Shown: positions 49,233 through 60,739 of the stretch, piece by piece
Layout: each line of letters starts with the position of its first letter
Position numbering within the stretch: the stretch's first letter is position 1
DNA from: Benincasa hispida
Lineage: Eukaryota; Streptophyta; Magnoliopsida; Cucurbitales; Cucurbitaceae
Direction: 5' to 3'
Assembly: GCF_009727055.1 (NCBI RefSeq)
Contig: NC_052350.1
Location: 26,786,866-26,850,865 of the forward strand
Length of the DNA: 64,000 bases
Position numbers and translations under genes: made by a program
Notes under the pieces: model-generated
Databases searched by the model: none
Told to the model about the DNA's origin: nothing
What the model saw: only the letters and a program-made list of their open reading frames with translations

Positions 49233-51104
49233 TGGAATGTCCTAGAACTCGCAGTTCGTAAATTTTGTGTTAAACATTCTATTAATCAATAAAATTTTAT
49301 TGAGTATCTTATTCAATAAAGTTGTTGATTTTGCGTTCCATTATGAAAATTCAATAAACATATCCATGGCTATAGTATGAATACTTTAACTTTATGTGGC
49401 GACATAAACAGGATCAAGTTAATAGTATAGAACCTAAATGGTCTATAAGTATATGGATGAAATTGGGTATCTCATCCTGGTAACACTATTGGATGCATCC
49501 CATTTTGTATAGGTAATACAAATGATGTGATCCACAGATCATTCATGTAGAAACATGTGACTGAAGGCATCTTATGCAATGAGTTTGCATATAGACTGGA
49601 CCACAAAATAGTCACATTTCTTTATAACGATCGTTTACTGTTAAAACTGACTATTTCATACTAAAGTAACCTAGGATAACTCGATCTTGATCCTGAGCTA
49701 GCTATGAACTCTTGTTTATTCAGGATTATCCTTTGATCTGCATGGGTGAGAATAGTTCAACATCACTGCTCAATAAGCCTTCCATTTGGGAATAAGACTG
49801 GATGGATAGCTAAGGACATAGCTCTGTAAGATGGAATTCACTTCTACCCATTTTAGGGTTAGCAGATAGATTGTTCTCTTAAGTGTTGATTCCAAGTCTT
49901 GAACAATCAGGGCCCCGCCTTCTCATGATAAAAAGGGACATGATTCATAAGTGGTGTTATGAATCAAATTGTTCATTAGAGGGTCAGTGGGAACTTAAGA
50001 AGTAAGATGTATTTACAGGGGTAAACCGGTATTTTTGACCAAGCTATAAGTACGAACAACCTGTGAAGGATCGACTTACTGATTATGGTTTATATGAACA
50101 TAAATGTATCTACAATGAGGAGAGTCCAACTATCGAGCTATAGTAGTGTGTCTTGATAGTTAACGAATAGTAAATAATTCGATTAAAGAGTTTAACAAAT
50201 TAATTACAGATCGTTGGAGCTCATGATCTGTAGGTCCAATAGGTCTCTCTACCAGCTCTTAAATTGGAATAACAAATTGAGTATTGATGTATGAAATTAA
50301 GGTTATGAATTTGAAATGTTCAAATTCAATTTTAAGGTTTTCAATTGATTGTATATGATACAGTTAAGAACGTTTAATTTAATTGAAATTAAACGAAATT
50401 GAAAAATCAATTAATATTTAAATTATGATTTAAATATATAATTGATTTATATTGGTGAATTTGATATTTTATTGATTTAATATTAAAATATTAAATTAAT
50501 ATTATTTTAATTAAAAAATTAATTAAAATTCATTTTATTTAAAATAATTATTTTTGAATTAATTTTATAAAAATAATTTAAATAATAAAATGAAATGATC
50601 TTTGAAATCATTTTCAAGTTAGTAGATTTTTCCATTTTTTGGGAAAAATCCACTAACTATATTTTTATGGATTATCACCAAAATCCAATTCAATTTTGTG
50701 ATGATCACCAAGTAGGTGGTGCCTTCCATGCAGCCTATTGGTTTTGCATGAATTCTATCTATATATAGAAGCTCCATGCAGAAAGATTATCAAGAAATCT
50801 GAGTTTACTTGCTGAAGTAAAAATAATGAAAACCTTACTCAACCCTCACTTATTCATCCTTAATTCAGCTTGATTTAAGTGTTTCCACCACACGTTCCTG
50901 CTTGAGCATAGTGGAGAAGATCTTGGTAGTGGTCTTCTTGAAGATTCAAGCTCTATCTTGGTGGATTTCTGTTGAATTCGTGGAAGAAATCTTTAAAGGT
51001 AATATGTATTTCAAACCCTTTTATGAATGTCATATGAACAACATGTTTATAACTCAAATTAAATATAGTTTAAGTACTTATTGATTCTGAAGTCTTCCGC
51101 TGCA
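49233..51104 (+). repeat. Foreign Copia LTR inside the - strand Copia (copy 2)
   Basis: 1872 bases. Starts TGGAATGTCC directly at the broken end of pol and ends TTCCGCTGCA. Matches the LTR at 14504-16397 throughout, in the same orientation, and more distantly 57217-59105. No primer-binding site follows and no 5-base duplication flanks it. It is therefore not a simple solo-LTR insertion. Confidence 0.7.
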
Positions 51105-52040
51105 TATTATATTACTCATTCACAAATTAATTGAGGGAATTAATTATATGTGATATAATTAATTAAATTAATTATATATGTGATATAATTAATATAATGT
51201 ATTTGATACATTATAATATTAGGTAATATGAGAGGAATTCGAATATGATTCAAATACTAATTATATGAATGAGATTCATGTAATTAAATTTAATATAAAT
51301 ATGATTTATATTAAATATCATAAATAAATTGAGAGGAATTAAATATTTGAATATGATTCAAATATTAATTATATGAATGAGATTCATATAAGTGAATTTA
51401 ATATAAATGTGATTTATATTTTATGCCATGTATGGTTGAGAGAAATACGTCTATAGGTTATATTGTATTTGATACAATTTATAACTATAGATTATGTGTT
51501 ATATGGTATATAATATATGGTTTATATACATATAATAAGGTTGTTATTATATATATAATTATTATTAATTTAATTTTATTAAATTAATATTAATTAATTA
51601 AAGGGAGGGAGTTACAACTCCTCCCCCTAATTTATTTCAGCCAAGTACGTGGGGTGAGAATGATGGTGGTTGTTGGAATCATCTTTCTCCTTGGATGATT
51701 GAGAGAAAGGTTCTCTCTAAAAGAAACATATTGAAGAGAATAGTTTTTGAAAAGTCCCTCCCCTCCTCTCCATCTCATTTCCCTCTTCCAAGAATTCAAA
51801 CAAAACCCACAGCTCTTGTTTGAATCTTTTGTCCCAAAAGAATATAGAGGGTTCTGAAGTGGTGGTGTCCTGTTTGGAAAAGGAGATCCGTTCGTGATTT
51901 GTTTAAGGGATTCTTGAAGAAACTGTTCTTCAAAGGTAAGGGTTTCTGAAATCCTAAATTTTCCTTTATTTATTGGCTATAATTTATGTAAATGCATATC
52001 TCATTCTTGTTTAAATGTAAAGCTTATATTCAATGAAAAA
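51105..52040 (+). repeat. Tail of a second, related LTR (copy 2)
   Basis: Follows the first LTR directly. Its layout matches the last 800 or so bases of the LTR at 57217-59105: ATATGAATGAGATTCAT blocks, CTCCCCCTAATTTATTTC, GTGGTGGTGTCCTG, and a leader ending AAAGGTAAGGGTTTC. Its own beginning is missing. It joins Copia gag at about 52040. Confidence 0.55.
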
Positions 52041-52045
52041 TGGAA

Positions 52046-52390
52046 ATTGAGACGACGACTCACCCGTTTCAAATGTATATTTCCGGCTGTCGACGTTAAT
52101 GCTACTTGGGTGGTCGACACTAGAGAGGCCGATAATGGGGTAGGCAGCACTAGTAGGCATCGGTGGAATGGAAGGGGCCGGCGGCAACATGGGCGTCAGA
52201 CCGAGATTAAGAGACCGAAGGTACCGGTCGATTGTAGCTTGAACGTCGACAAATGTAGTAGCGGCAGCGGCAACTTGGGCGGTATCAAAACTAGCAGCGA
52301 CAACGACACTGGTTTCGGCAGAGGTGACGTCGTCGGCTGAAGGTTGAATTTTGTCAATGACGGCTAAGGTTTCGTCACCATGCTCTGATA
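52046..52390 (-). pseudogene. Copia gag N-terminal fragment (copy 2)
   Basis: An open frame from the primer-binding site downward encodes MVSEHGDETLAVIDKIQPSA, then an alanine/threonine-rich stretch and PMLPPAPSIPPMP. It stops where the foreign LTR begins. The start directly after the primer-binding site and the low-complexity N-terminus are usual for this Copia type. No capsid domain or zinc knuckle is left. Copy 1 (39690-40030) has the same sequence with frame breaks. Confidence 0.6.
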
Positions 52391-52394
52391 CCAT
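52382..52394 (-). other. Primer-binding site, initiator Met-tRNA type
   Basis: On the - strand ATGGTATCAGAGC follows the LTR end (TTTCA) by a few bases, matching the complement of plant initiator Met-tRNA. It fixes the orientation of this Copia element. Confidence 0.85.
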
Positions 52395-52396
52395 AT

Positions 52397-52629
52397 TGAA
52401 AGATGGAAGAAGGGAATACAAGATTTACGTGGAAAACCCTAGTACAGGGGAAAAAACCACGATAAAAGGCACTTTTTATTGTTTTCTACTATATCACATA
52501 CAAGAAAGAACTGAGATATAAATAGGCACTAGGAAACCTTAAAACAGTAAAGAAAAAAAAGCTAGGGCAAAGTAAATTACTAAAAAACCACTTGGGGCTA
52601 AATACATAAATAGCCCCTCATTTTCAACA
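52397..52629 (-). repeat. Copia 5' LTR, 233 bp
   Basis: On the - strand it starts TGTTGAAAATGAGGGGC and ends GATCTT-like CTTTCA before the primer-binding site. The first half recurs at 46945-47066 (3' LTR) and in copy 1 at 34435-34548 and 40150-40246. The tandem duplication ends inside this LTR. Confidence 0.75.
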
Positions 52630-53607
52630 AAAACTCAAGGTAAACTAAGTGTTGGAGTACTTGTACCCTTCCAATTTTGAGTACTCTCAAGAGTTGATAC
52701 TCCAAAATATTACTTATTTCCATCATTACTAATTTTCAAAGTCAAAGATGGTTTTGTGGTTATTCCTTTTCCTCAACTACTGGTGTCATAATGTTTCTCT
52801 TAAAGTTGATGCATTGACCTCAGTTTTGAATATCCTACAGCTTGCTACAAAAAATTCATTCGCATCTTTCCGGATAAATCTTCCAAGAGTCCTTTCAACA
52901 AGTCCGTCTAAAGAGTAAAAAATGAACCACTTCTGGATCAAATACTTCCTTTCCTTACCTTTCTTTGCCTCTTCACTTATTTGCAAGACTTGTTTTCTGC
53001 ATCCTAAGGCAAATAGACAAATACTTTTGTACTGCTGTGCACTAATACCTTGTAGAGCTCCTCAGTTACAGGACTTCACATATAAATTAAGTGGGAAAAC
53101 AAGTTTTATAAGTAACATGTAACCATTCTCAAACCCAAAAGGAAAACCCGCAACTCTCAAACAGGACTTCTCTCAAAGATGAAAGAAAAACAATTTTCAT
53201 AAGTGCTAAGAAGCATAAACACTTTAGTTTGGCTAGCATGTACATATCCAATATGTGTTAAACACTTGGACACTCCGATATTTGTTGGACACGTATTGGG
53301 CAGTTGTTAGTGCAATAAATGTGTATACATGCATAGAACAATGGTTGAGTAGATTGATTAAAAAGACACATATGTAACAACAATAATAACTTTCAAGTGT
53401 AAAATACATCAAACTAAGTTTTTAAAGCATACAAATGTATCAACCCACTTACATTATATTTTTCTTGGGTATGAAAATGATATATATTATTAAAAATGTA
53501 TATTTTAATAAACATCCCCTTGCCATGTCCCGTCCTAGATTTTTAAAATATGGGGTATAGTGTTATGTCGTATTTGTGTCTTGTATCTGTATTTATACTT
53601 CTTTGTG
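52630..53607. other. Intergenic, with one unrecognised - strand frame
   Basis: No repeat was recognised. The - strand frame 52986-52786 (66 codons) reads like a real exon rather than noise: ISEEAKKGKERKYLIQKWFI, then DANEFFVASCRIF. Similar-looking sequence extends upstream to about 53090 through a stop. I cannot assign a family. It may be an exon remnant of a protein-coding gene placed here by transposition or duplication. Confidence 0.3.
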
Positions 53608-54848
53608 TTAGTACTGGGGTCGATAGCATTCTGGTGGCAATCGACCATTGGGGCGTTTACGTGCAGGGTCTCTGCAGTAATCATATATCATGTAATTCCT
53701 CCGGACTCGACCAAGCTTTGCCAACTGACGTACACTTAGTTGCGCATAATCCGGAGAAGTCCACCAGTTTTCTGGGGATTTAGTGGCACATTGGCTATTG
53801 CTGAGCTCTCCAATCCAATGACAAGCTCTGGGCCTAAATCGGCGCATATTAGCAGTGAATGGTGCGTTGGTCCAGTTTGTTTTCACACGACCTCCTTGAG
53901 TTGCCCAATCATCTGCATTCCACAAAGTGGTATATAACCTCATACCTTTCTTATTAGGGAATCCTATCCTTTGCTTCAGGACGTTCTCGTAGTTCCGGAA
54001 AACTCTTATCGGGATACTATCGATATACCACCTGAAAATCATCTCCAAAAACTGAATGCTTAACAAACGGGACCTTAACAAGTTTCAAGGTAAAAATTGA
54101 TTTTTTTCCTCATAATATTCTGATCTGATGAAATAAGGCAGTAAATGGTATTCTTTTAAAGTAGAACTTAGAATTTGGTCCAGGATATTAATTCTCACTT
54201 ACACAACAGTACTAGGATTCCAGTGAATTGTGTAGTTATGGAAATCAGCTGTAGGGTCAAACCACAATCGAAACTGTTGTTCTCTGTGTCCAACACCCTG
54301 AGCAAATATGTTTGTATGAATTGTATAAGGCTGTCCTGAAGCATTCCCCAAAAACTCATAATCTATCTCATCATGATATGTCCCCGAAGAAGAGAGCTGC
54401 AAAAATATTTTAAGATCATAATTTGTCACATATCAAATATGATGTAACATTGTTTAGATATTGAACCATACATAAAACGCTGTTACTAATCCTGCAGAAT
54501 CCCCTGGAACGAACTTGATGAGAGCTTCAAAGCTTCCAAATAAGAAACTTCTCTTCGACTTTGCTCCCGAGCCTGCGAAAACATGATCGCCACGACATGA
54601 AATTTGTTTATTTTGCACATGGCCATGAGAAACATGGAGGTATGTTCAAGAAAGCAGGAAATTAAATGATGTTATTTTTCACCTGTGCTTTTGTCCAAAA
54701 CAAGCTGAAGGTTATCCCCTTCTATTTTGGACTGACTATTTCCCCAGAATAGAACCATGTTCTTTGCCATATTGGCCTCAACTAAAATGTGATTAGACAC
54801 AATCACATAGACCAGAAATGCTGTAGAAAGGGATTGAAACGTTGCCAT
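53608..54848 (-). CDS. XTH: Xyloglucan endotransglucosylase/hydrolase, 294 aa
   Basis: A secreted cell-wall enzyme that cuts and rejoins xyloglucan chains (glycoside hydrolase family 16). Exons on the - strand: 54848-54683, 54572-54472, 54396-54203, 54031-53608. All introns are GT/AG and the total is 885 nt. Residues 1-25 form a signal peptide ([20 protein letters not shown]). The active site [10 protein letters not shown] is at 97-106, with the catalytic nucleophile Glu99 and acid/base Glu103. Family members usually have Phe where this has Tyr102. An N-glycosylation site NAS follows at 107-109, the usual place. The C-terminal XET domain has the expected Cys residues (224, 235, 273, 289) and YMIYDYCRD (268-275). 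Length and the four-exon structure fit the family. It lies just outside the tandem duplication and has no frame problems. I cannot give a subgroup number. Confidence 0.95.
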
Positions 54849-54933
54849 TTCAATCCCAATATCAGGAAGATCTTTTTGTCTTCCTTTTTGGGATTGAAAT
54901 GGGATGTTTCCAAAGATTGAACTTTGTGATTGC

Positions 54934-54941
54934 TTTATATA
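54934..54941 (-). promoter_or_regulatory. TATA box of the XTH gene
   Basis: TATATAAA on the - strand, about 86 bases upstream of the XTH start codon. This is a suitable distance for a short 5' leader. Confidence 0.6.
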
Positions 54942-54949
54942 GCTTTATT

Positions 54950-55733
54950 TTCCTTGTTCAATATTAGACACTGGTTAAATATATGAATTACAGCTTTGCA
55001 ATCTTTAGAATAGTAAATTTGAAAAGGTCCTTTGTTTCAATGGTGGAAATTGGTTCTTTTTTCTATTAATGTATATTTACTGAATTGATAGACATCTAAT
55101 AGCAACCATGTGTGTGTGGATGTTTTGATGGCCTACGATCCATTAGCTATAATTTGTTGGTTCAAATGGTGTAGAGAGATGTTTGGAGCCCCCAGTTTGA
55201 TAAAGGGCATGGAGCATAATGCTAAGAAAGTATGAACCATATGATATAGATTCTCAAAATTTCATGTTTTATTGATTATTGGACAAACTTACTTTTAACA
55301 CATTTATTTGGCTAATGGTGGCTAAAACTCGAGTTCAAATCATCCTTGTGCAAAGACTAAAATACTGACGTCGATAGAGATATCGATCTCTTTATTTATG
55401 TGTCGATAAAATATTGGTATTGATAACTACAACAAAGATTACATATGATAGTATTAATAACATTCTTTAGAGTAATAAAAAATGTTACAATTGACTTTCA
55501 ATAGCATTTTTATAGTAGTACAGATTGTTATAAAAACATATAGCATTGTTAATCTCATCATGATAGTCAATTTTAATCAAATCGTGTATCGTTTACCTAA
55601 CATTTTATACGAATAACAAATTGTTACAAATGTAATTATAAAATACATTTAATGTAATCAAGTACATTTACATCAAAAAAATACTCAAGAGTCTAAACTT
55701 ATATATGGCTCGTAATGCCTCAATCACTAAAAG
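54950..55733. other. XTH upstream region, no gene recognised
   Basis: AT-rich promoter-side sequence without recognised repeats. It includes ATACTGACGTCGATAGAGATATCGATCTC at about 55365-55395, which holds a GACGTC core and a short palindrome. No coding frame is convincing. Confidence 0.4.
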
Positions 55734-57216
55734 TAGGAGTGTACACAATTCGATTCGATCCGATTTTGGGCCAAACCAAGAACCGAACTAAACCACTCGG
55801 TTTACACTGATGTTGAATCGTCGAAAATCGAGATTCTTCGGTTTCAATTTTTGAACCGAACCAAACTGATTCAATTCAGGCCGGTTCAATTGGGTTTTAA
55901 ACTTTTTTTTAGTCCCTCCACTAGACCATTGCTAGTGCCTTCTGCTTTCTGTCCGACTCACTTTTACTCTTTCTAGTTATCAAAATCTATCAATAATCAC
56001 CCAAAATCTTAATCAAACCTCTAAAGCAACCTAGAATGCGGGAAAACAAGGCAATACAACTATTTAATTAACTATGGAGTGGGGGGTGATAGAATAGTGA
56101 AAGAATCAGTTTAGAACGTATCCGCTGGCACTAAAACCCTTAGGCATGAAAGCGATAATTCATTTTTTGAATGGAAAGTACCACTGAATGGATTTCATCT
56201 CCACAATTCTTTTTTTCTATGAAAACAGGAAAGTTGAGTTCCAAATTCAGCCTTATTCCATGAGATCTAGTCTGGGGACCTTCTCTTTTTCGGGATCGTC
56301 GGGATGGATAGCTGGTCTTTTCTCTTTGTCTTCCTCGACCATCTTGATCTGGTTATATCTTCAAGCATCCGAAATATGCCGGAGTTATAAATGACATAGC
56401 GTTCCTGATAGAAAATGATGACTTGAATGTGTATTGATTTTCGCTTAAACCATGCTTGGTTTCCGTCACTTTTTCTCCCCTGACCAAACACCTAAAATTC
56501 AATACTTTTCATTTAAAGTATTAATCAAAGTTCATCCAAATTCCAAAGTCAGTTGAAGTTCAAACATAAAATACAATCCATCCATTTAGAGTCTACGTAC
56601 TACAAATTTAAATATAAAATACAATTCATCCAAAGTTCAAACACGAACATAAAATGCAATTGAAGTACACAAATTACAAACTTTGAAGTCCAAATACAAT
56701 GAAATTGAATTATAGTCAAAGCAACAAATTTCCTCCAACTCCATTCTTCAATCACCTAAATTAATTTCTGTGGATGCTTCTTCTCCTCTACTAATGATTT
56801 CTACAATAGAAAAAAAAAAAACAAATTAGTTTATGAAATATAAATAAAGAGATTAAAAAAGTATATTTCGATTGAAATTTTTTTGTCTAACTCAAGCTTT
56901 TTAATACGATTTGTTGTTATCTCAATTATCTTATCTTTATGTATAACTGGTGTAGAACACATCCAATTTTGTATAGAGCTTCAACCATTTTTGAAGACAA
57001 CATACTCCTATGTAAATCTAAGACCTGACCTTCTGTGTTGAAAGCTGACTATGAAGCTACTATTGAGATAGGAATGGAAAATATATCTTTAGCCATTTTT
57101 GGTAGAGTCGTGTACTTCCCAAAATTTTCCCTCCACCATGCTAAGATGTCAAATTGACTATCTACAATGGGATATACTATTACTTTTCTTGAACTGGATT
57201 TTTCACATGGCTTAGT
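55734..57216 (-). mobile_element. hAT element remnant, cut by a Copia LTR
   Basis: The left end TAGGAGTGTACACAATTCG at 55734 has the form of a hAT terminus. The C-terminal part of a hAT transposase lies further right on the - strand and stops at the LTR that starts at 57217. The stretch 56070-56480 between them is less AT-rich and may be a separate insert. The other end of the element is not seen beyond the LTR. Confidence 0.5.
56750..57210 (-). pseudogene. hAT transposase C-terminal dimerisation domain
   Basis: Downward from about 57200 the frame reads FDILAWWRENFGKYTTLPKM, then AKDIFSIPISIVAS. After an in-frame TAG (where the family has Glu in SESAF) comes SAFNTEGQVLDLHRSMLSSK and MVEALY. 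This is the hAT family dimerisation domain (PF05699, RICESLEEPER/ZBED type). A short last piece, EIISRGEEASTEINLGD with stop, lies at about 56812-56752 after an intron-like gap. The zinc finger and catalytic parts are absent because the LTR at 57217 interrupts the gene. Confidence 0.7.
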
Positions 57217-59105
57217 TGTTGGGGTTGACGCCCTAAATCTCGTGGGTTCGTAGTTTGTAAATTATCTATGCACAAATTATTTATTTAATAAAATAAAATG
57301 TTATTTTATTTGACATTTAATCTGTATTAACCCAAATCCAATAAACTAAGATCCTAGGTTATTTAATGTAACTTAAACATGTATGAGTGACATACAAGTA
57401 GATCATGTTTAAGTAATAACCTAAATGGTTTGTAGTATATGGATAAGACTAGGTAGTTTATCCAGGTGACACTACGAATATGACCTACTTTGTAATTGTT
57501 ACAATTGTTATAAAGTGTTACAAATGATCTGTTCCTGATCGTTCATGTGGAGATATGTGAGTGAGAATATCCTATACAAAAAGTTTGTATAGGACCAGAT
57601 TACAAAATGATTAACCTCTCTTTATAACACCGTTACTTGAAGAGACTTATATTTCACTAGGATGACCATAGGTGATTTAATCTTAATCATGAATGAGTTG
57701 TGAACTCCTGCCTATAAGGGTGATCCTCTGATCTGTATGAGTGAGAGTGGCCAAATTCGCCAACTCAATATGCCTACTATTTTGAAGATTCGTCCAAATG
57801 GGGAGTTGAGAACACAACTATACAAGATGAAATTCACTCATTCCCAGTCATAGTGTAAGTAGATGAATTGCTCCCTTAAGAGCTGATCTCAGCTCTTGAA
57901 TAATGAGGCTCCTCATCCTCTCACTGGCAAAGAGGAGTATAGTTTATAGTTGGACTATAACTAATTTTTCATTAGAAAGATCAGTGGTACTTAAGGAGTT
58001 AGATGTAACTATAGAGGTAAAACGGTAATCTGACCCAATTGTTGTTACGAGCAATTTGTGAAGGGTTAACTTAATATTGATTGGTTATATATCCATGGAC
58101 ACATGAATATATCTATAGTGCAATGAGTGCAACTATCGATTTTTAGTGGAACAACCGACAGTTAATGAATGTTGATTGATTTAATTAAATAGTCTAATTA
58201 ATTAATTTTGTATCGTTGGAGCTTCTAATCTGTAGGTCCATAAGGTCACCTTGCTAGCTCGCTAAGGGTTAAATAATAATCGATTATGTTTTGGATTAAT
58301 TTGAACTATTCAAATTAACTAAGGGAATTCCTTGTATGAGATGCAATTAATATAATGTGTATCAATTATTATAATATAATTTTGATGGGAGAGATAAATA
58401 TTTGAATAGGATTCATATATTAATTATATGAATAAAATGCATATAAAACTATAGGTTAAAATTAATGTGAATATCATTCATATTAAAACTATAGGTTATA
58501 AGGGAGAGTTGCATTTTAATTTGATTAAAATGCATAATATATAATTAATTAATTAAAAAGGTTAATTATATATATATATATATATTATAATAACTCCCCA
58601 CTTTAAGGGAGTTATTTGGTTTTTCACGAGAGTTATGTAACTCCTTCCACCCTCTTCATTATCTCTATATTGAGAATAAGGAGATAGATTACAACGTGAA
58701 TTTCATAGAAAGAAAGACTCTCTGAAAATTCTCTTTGCCATTATATTTTTCCTTATCCCAAAACTCTAGAGAAAAGCCCATAACTCCTTTCAATTCTTAT
58801 CCTGAGAATAGCAATGATGATTTTGTGGTGGTGTTTAAGATCATTATTGTTCTTGTACTGTACGAGGGAGGAAAATACTATTCGTGACTTTTGGGAGAGG
58901 AAAAACATAAAAGAAGAAAATTCTTCAAGGGTAAGCATTTCTTCTCCCCTTCCTCTATGTGTTTAAAAAAAGAAGCATACTTATAGACTTGTAATTATGT
59001 TTATCCTTCTGTATGTTCTTCACTGAGTTTGAGTATTAAAAAGAACGTAATACACTGACACATGACGATTACTCGTTTTCGCTTGAGACTCAAATCTTTT
59101 TAATT
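57217..59105 (+). repeat. Copia LTR (5' type, followed by a degenerate primer-binding site)
   Basis: Starts TGTTGGGGTTGACGCCC. Contains the block GTAGTATATGGATAAGACTAGG and other stretches shared with the LTRs at 14504 and 49233. An AT-rich part and a (TA)n run occur near 58570. The end is not exact (59092-59105). At about 59105-59120 the sequence TTAGTACTAGAGCC resembles a mutated TTGGTATCAGAGCC primer site, so this is a 5' LTR with the element running to the right. The inverse of 60480-60732 is the same family. Confidence 0.7.
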
Positions 59106-59149
59106 AGTACTAGAGCCAAATCGTGTCTATGAATTTATTTTTAGAAATG

Positions 59150-59262
59150 AAAATTAGAGAAATGGTGGGTAGTACTGCATTGTGAATGTTGGTTGAAAAA
59201 TTGGATAATTTCAAATTTTGGAACTTAAAATTACTGCTTTAAAGTTGTCTAAAATTGAAAGG
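59150..59262 (+). pseudogene. Copia gag start, truncated
   Basis: After the primer site an ATG near 59149 opens MKIREMVGSTAL. After a stop the frame reads LVEKLDNFKFWNLKITALKL, the conserved beginning of this Copia gag (expected LDGxNFxxWKxK). It cannot be followed past about 59260. A few dozen codons at most remain. Confidence 0.5.
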
Positions 59263-59665
59263 GCCCATTGTTTTGGAAATTTAATTTTGCTATCGAATAT
59301 GTATCAGTTTGTTTTGATCGTGGTGAAGCGTTTGCCGTGATGGAGGCGAAAAGTTAGAGTTGGAATGGATGAAAAATGAAGAGGATAGAAGTTTCTGGAC
59401 CAGGGCGCCACGATGCTCTGTTACAGCGTAACAACGCTCGAGAAAAAATGTGTGGAGCATTGCGGTGCTCTCATTGAGCGCAGCGACACTGAATGTGTTT
59501 TTTTGCCCAGCGCCGCTGCACCTTACCGCAGTGTCAGGCTGCATTGCGAAAAGAAGACTAGAGTGCAACAGCTCTTTTCAATAGTGTAGCTGCGATCCGA
59601 GGCTGCACGCATGCGTTCTAGCAATTCCAGTTTGTGGGTTTTAGCCTCAGGAGTGATTTTGCAAC

Positions 59666-59699
<34 letters not shown>

Positions 59700-60479
59700 T
59701 ATTTTCTCGAATTTTAATGTAATTTACTTATTTTTTGATTAATTAAATTAATACAAATATCATATTAATTTAACTAATTTTTAAAGATACCAAAATTTAG
59801 TCCAATTTTGTTTTTTTATTTAATTTTACATGTGATGTATGATTAATTTTATATGTTACATAAAAGGAACAAGCACATACATGAGAAAGAGGAGGAAGGA
59901 ACAAAAGAGACAAATTGTGAGATAGAAGGGCAATGAAAAACAAAAGAAAAAAAAGCAGAAACTTAAGACCTGCTACAACTTCCGTGGTGGAAGAAGAAAA
60001 AAAAGTGAAGAAGATGTTGCGAGGTTGAAGAAGAAGATAAAAGAAAGGGGAAATCCCGAGAACAAGAAAGAAAAAAAGAAAGAGGAAAGAGAAAAGGGTA
60101 GAGGAATCGGTAAAGGTAAGTGGTGAGTCTCACTTAATTTCTTTATTAATTTATCTATTTTCTTAATTTACTTATTCTCTATTTGGTACTTTTATTTTTT
60201 TCTTCTTAATTCATTTATTCCCCAAAATATTGTTTTCAATTCAATTTCAAAATTTTCATAAAACTTTATTTGAATTTTTGAACTTTCAAATAAGTTCTAG
60301 ATAGAAATCTCATTTGGTTTTAATTACAAATTTTAGGTGGAGTTTCAATTTAATTTTAATTGAATTTTGCAAACAAATATTATTTTGATCTTTAATTCAG
60401 ATTTTTTAAAAATAAAACTGAATTCAACTTTTGATTTTGAATTTTTCAATTAGTTTGTAGCACTTTACAATAATTGAAC
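59263..60479. other. Mixed stretch between oppositely oriented Copia parts
   Basis: 59340-59640 is unusually GC-rich for this window, with repeated GCGCCACGATGC, CAGCGTAACAACG and GCTGCA motifs. A 35-base T run lies at 59667-59701. 59880-60120 is purine-rich (GAAGAAGAAAA), ending GGTAAAGGTAAGTGGTGAG. The rest is AT-rich. No gene recognised. It may include further LTR parts of another family. Confidence 0.4.
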
Positions 60480-60732
60480 ATCTACAAAGCGGGTCGTACT
60501 AGGTATCCAACCTTATCCATCTACTACAAACTATTTAGATTATCCACCCGTATGTCTCTACATACATGTTTAAGCTACAAGATAACCTTGTATGTTAGTT
60601 TGTTTGTTTGTGGATTAATGCAACTAAATGTCAAATAAAATACCACATATTTTATTAGATAAATACAATGTTTGTACAATACAATTACAAACTATAAGAC
60701 CCTACATGATTTAGGGCATCAACCCCAACAAT
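60480..60732 (-). repeat. 3' LTR start of the - strand Copia, truncated
   Basis: On the - strand the purine tract CAAGTGGGAGAT (about 60747-60736) precedes TGTTGGGGTTGATGCCC. Similarity to the LTR at 57217 runs about 250 bases, to GGATAAGGTTGGATACC, then ends. The remaining about 1.6 kb of the LTR is missing. Confidence 0.75.
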
Positions 60733-60739
60733 CTCCCAC

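Larger units (their letters stand above)
40247..52618. repeat. Tandem duplication, copy 2 (about 12.4 kb)
   Basis: Second copy of 27481-40246. Coding remnants are in longer open frames here: 168 codons of MULE N-terminus, 136 codons of Copia gag, and an intact YVDD in reverse transcriptase. It is therefore the cleaner consensus of the two. Confidence 0.85.
46945..52629 (-). mobile_element. Copia element with short LTRs, split by opposite-strand LTR sequence (copy 2)
   Basis: The 5' LTR is 52397-52629 (233 bases, TGTTGAAAATG to TTTCA). The primer-binding site is 52382-52394. Gag starts about 52390. Pol (linker, RT, RNase H) is 49230-47066. The first about 120 bases of the 3' LTR are at 47066-46945, where it is cut off. 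Protease, most of integrase and most of gag are gone. In their place lie 2.8 kb of + strand LTR sequence from another Copia family (49233-52040). Confidence 0.8.

Noticed and set aside
53550..53937. + strand frames at the XTH locus
   Set aside because: Antisense of XTH exon 4.
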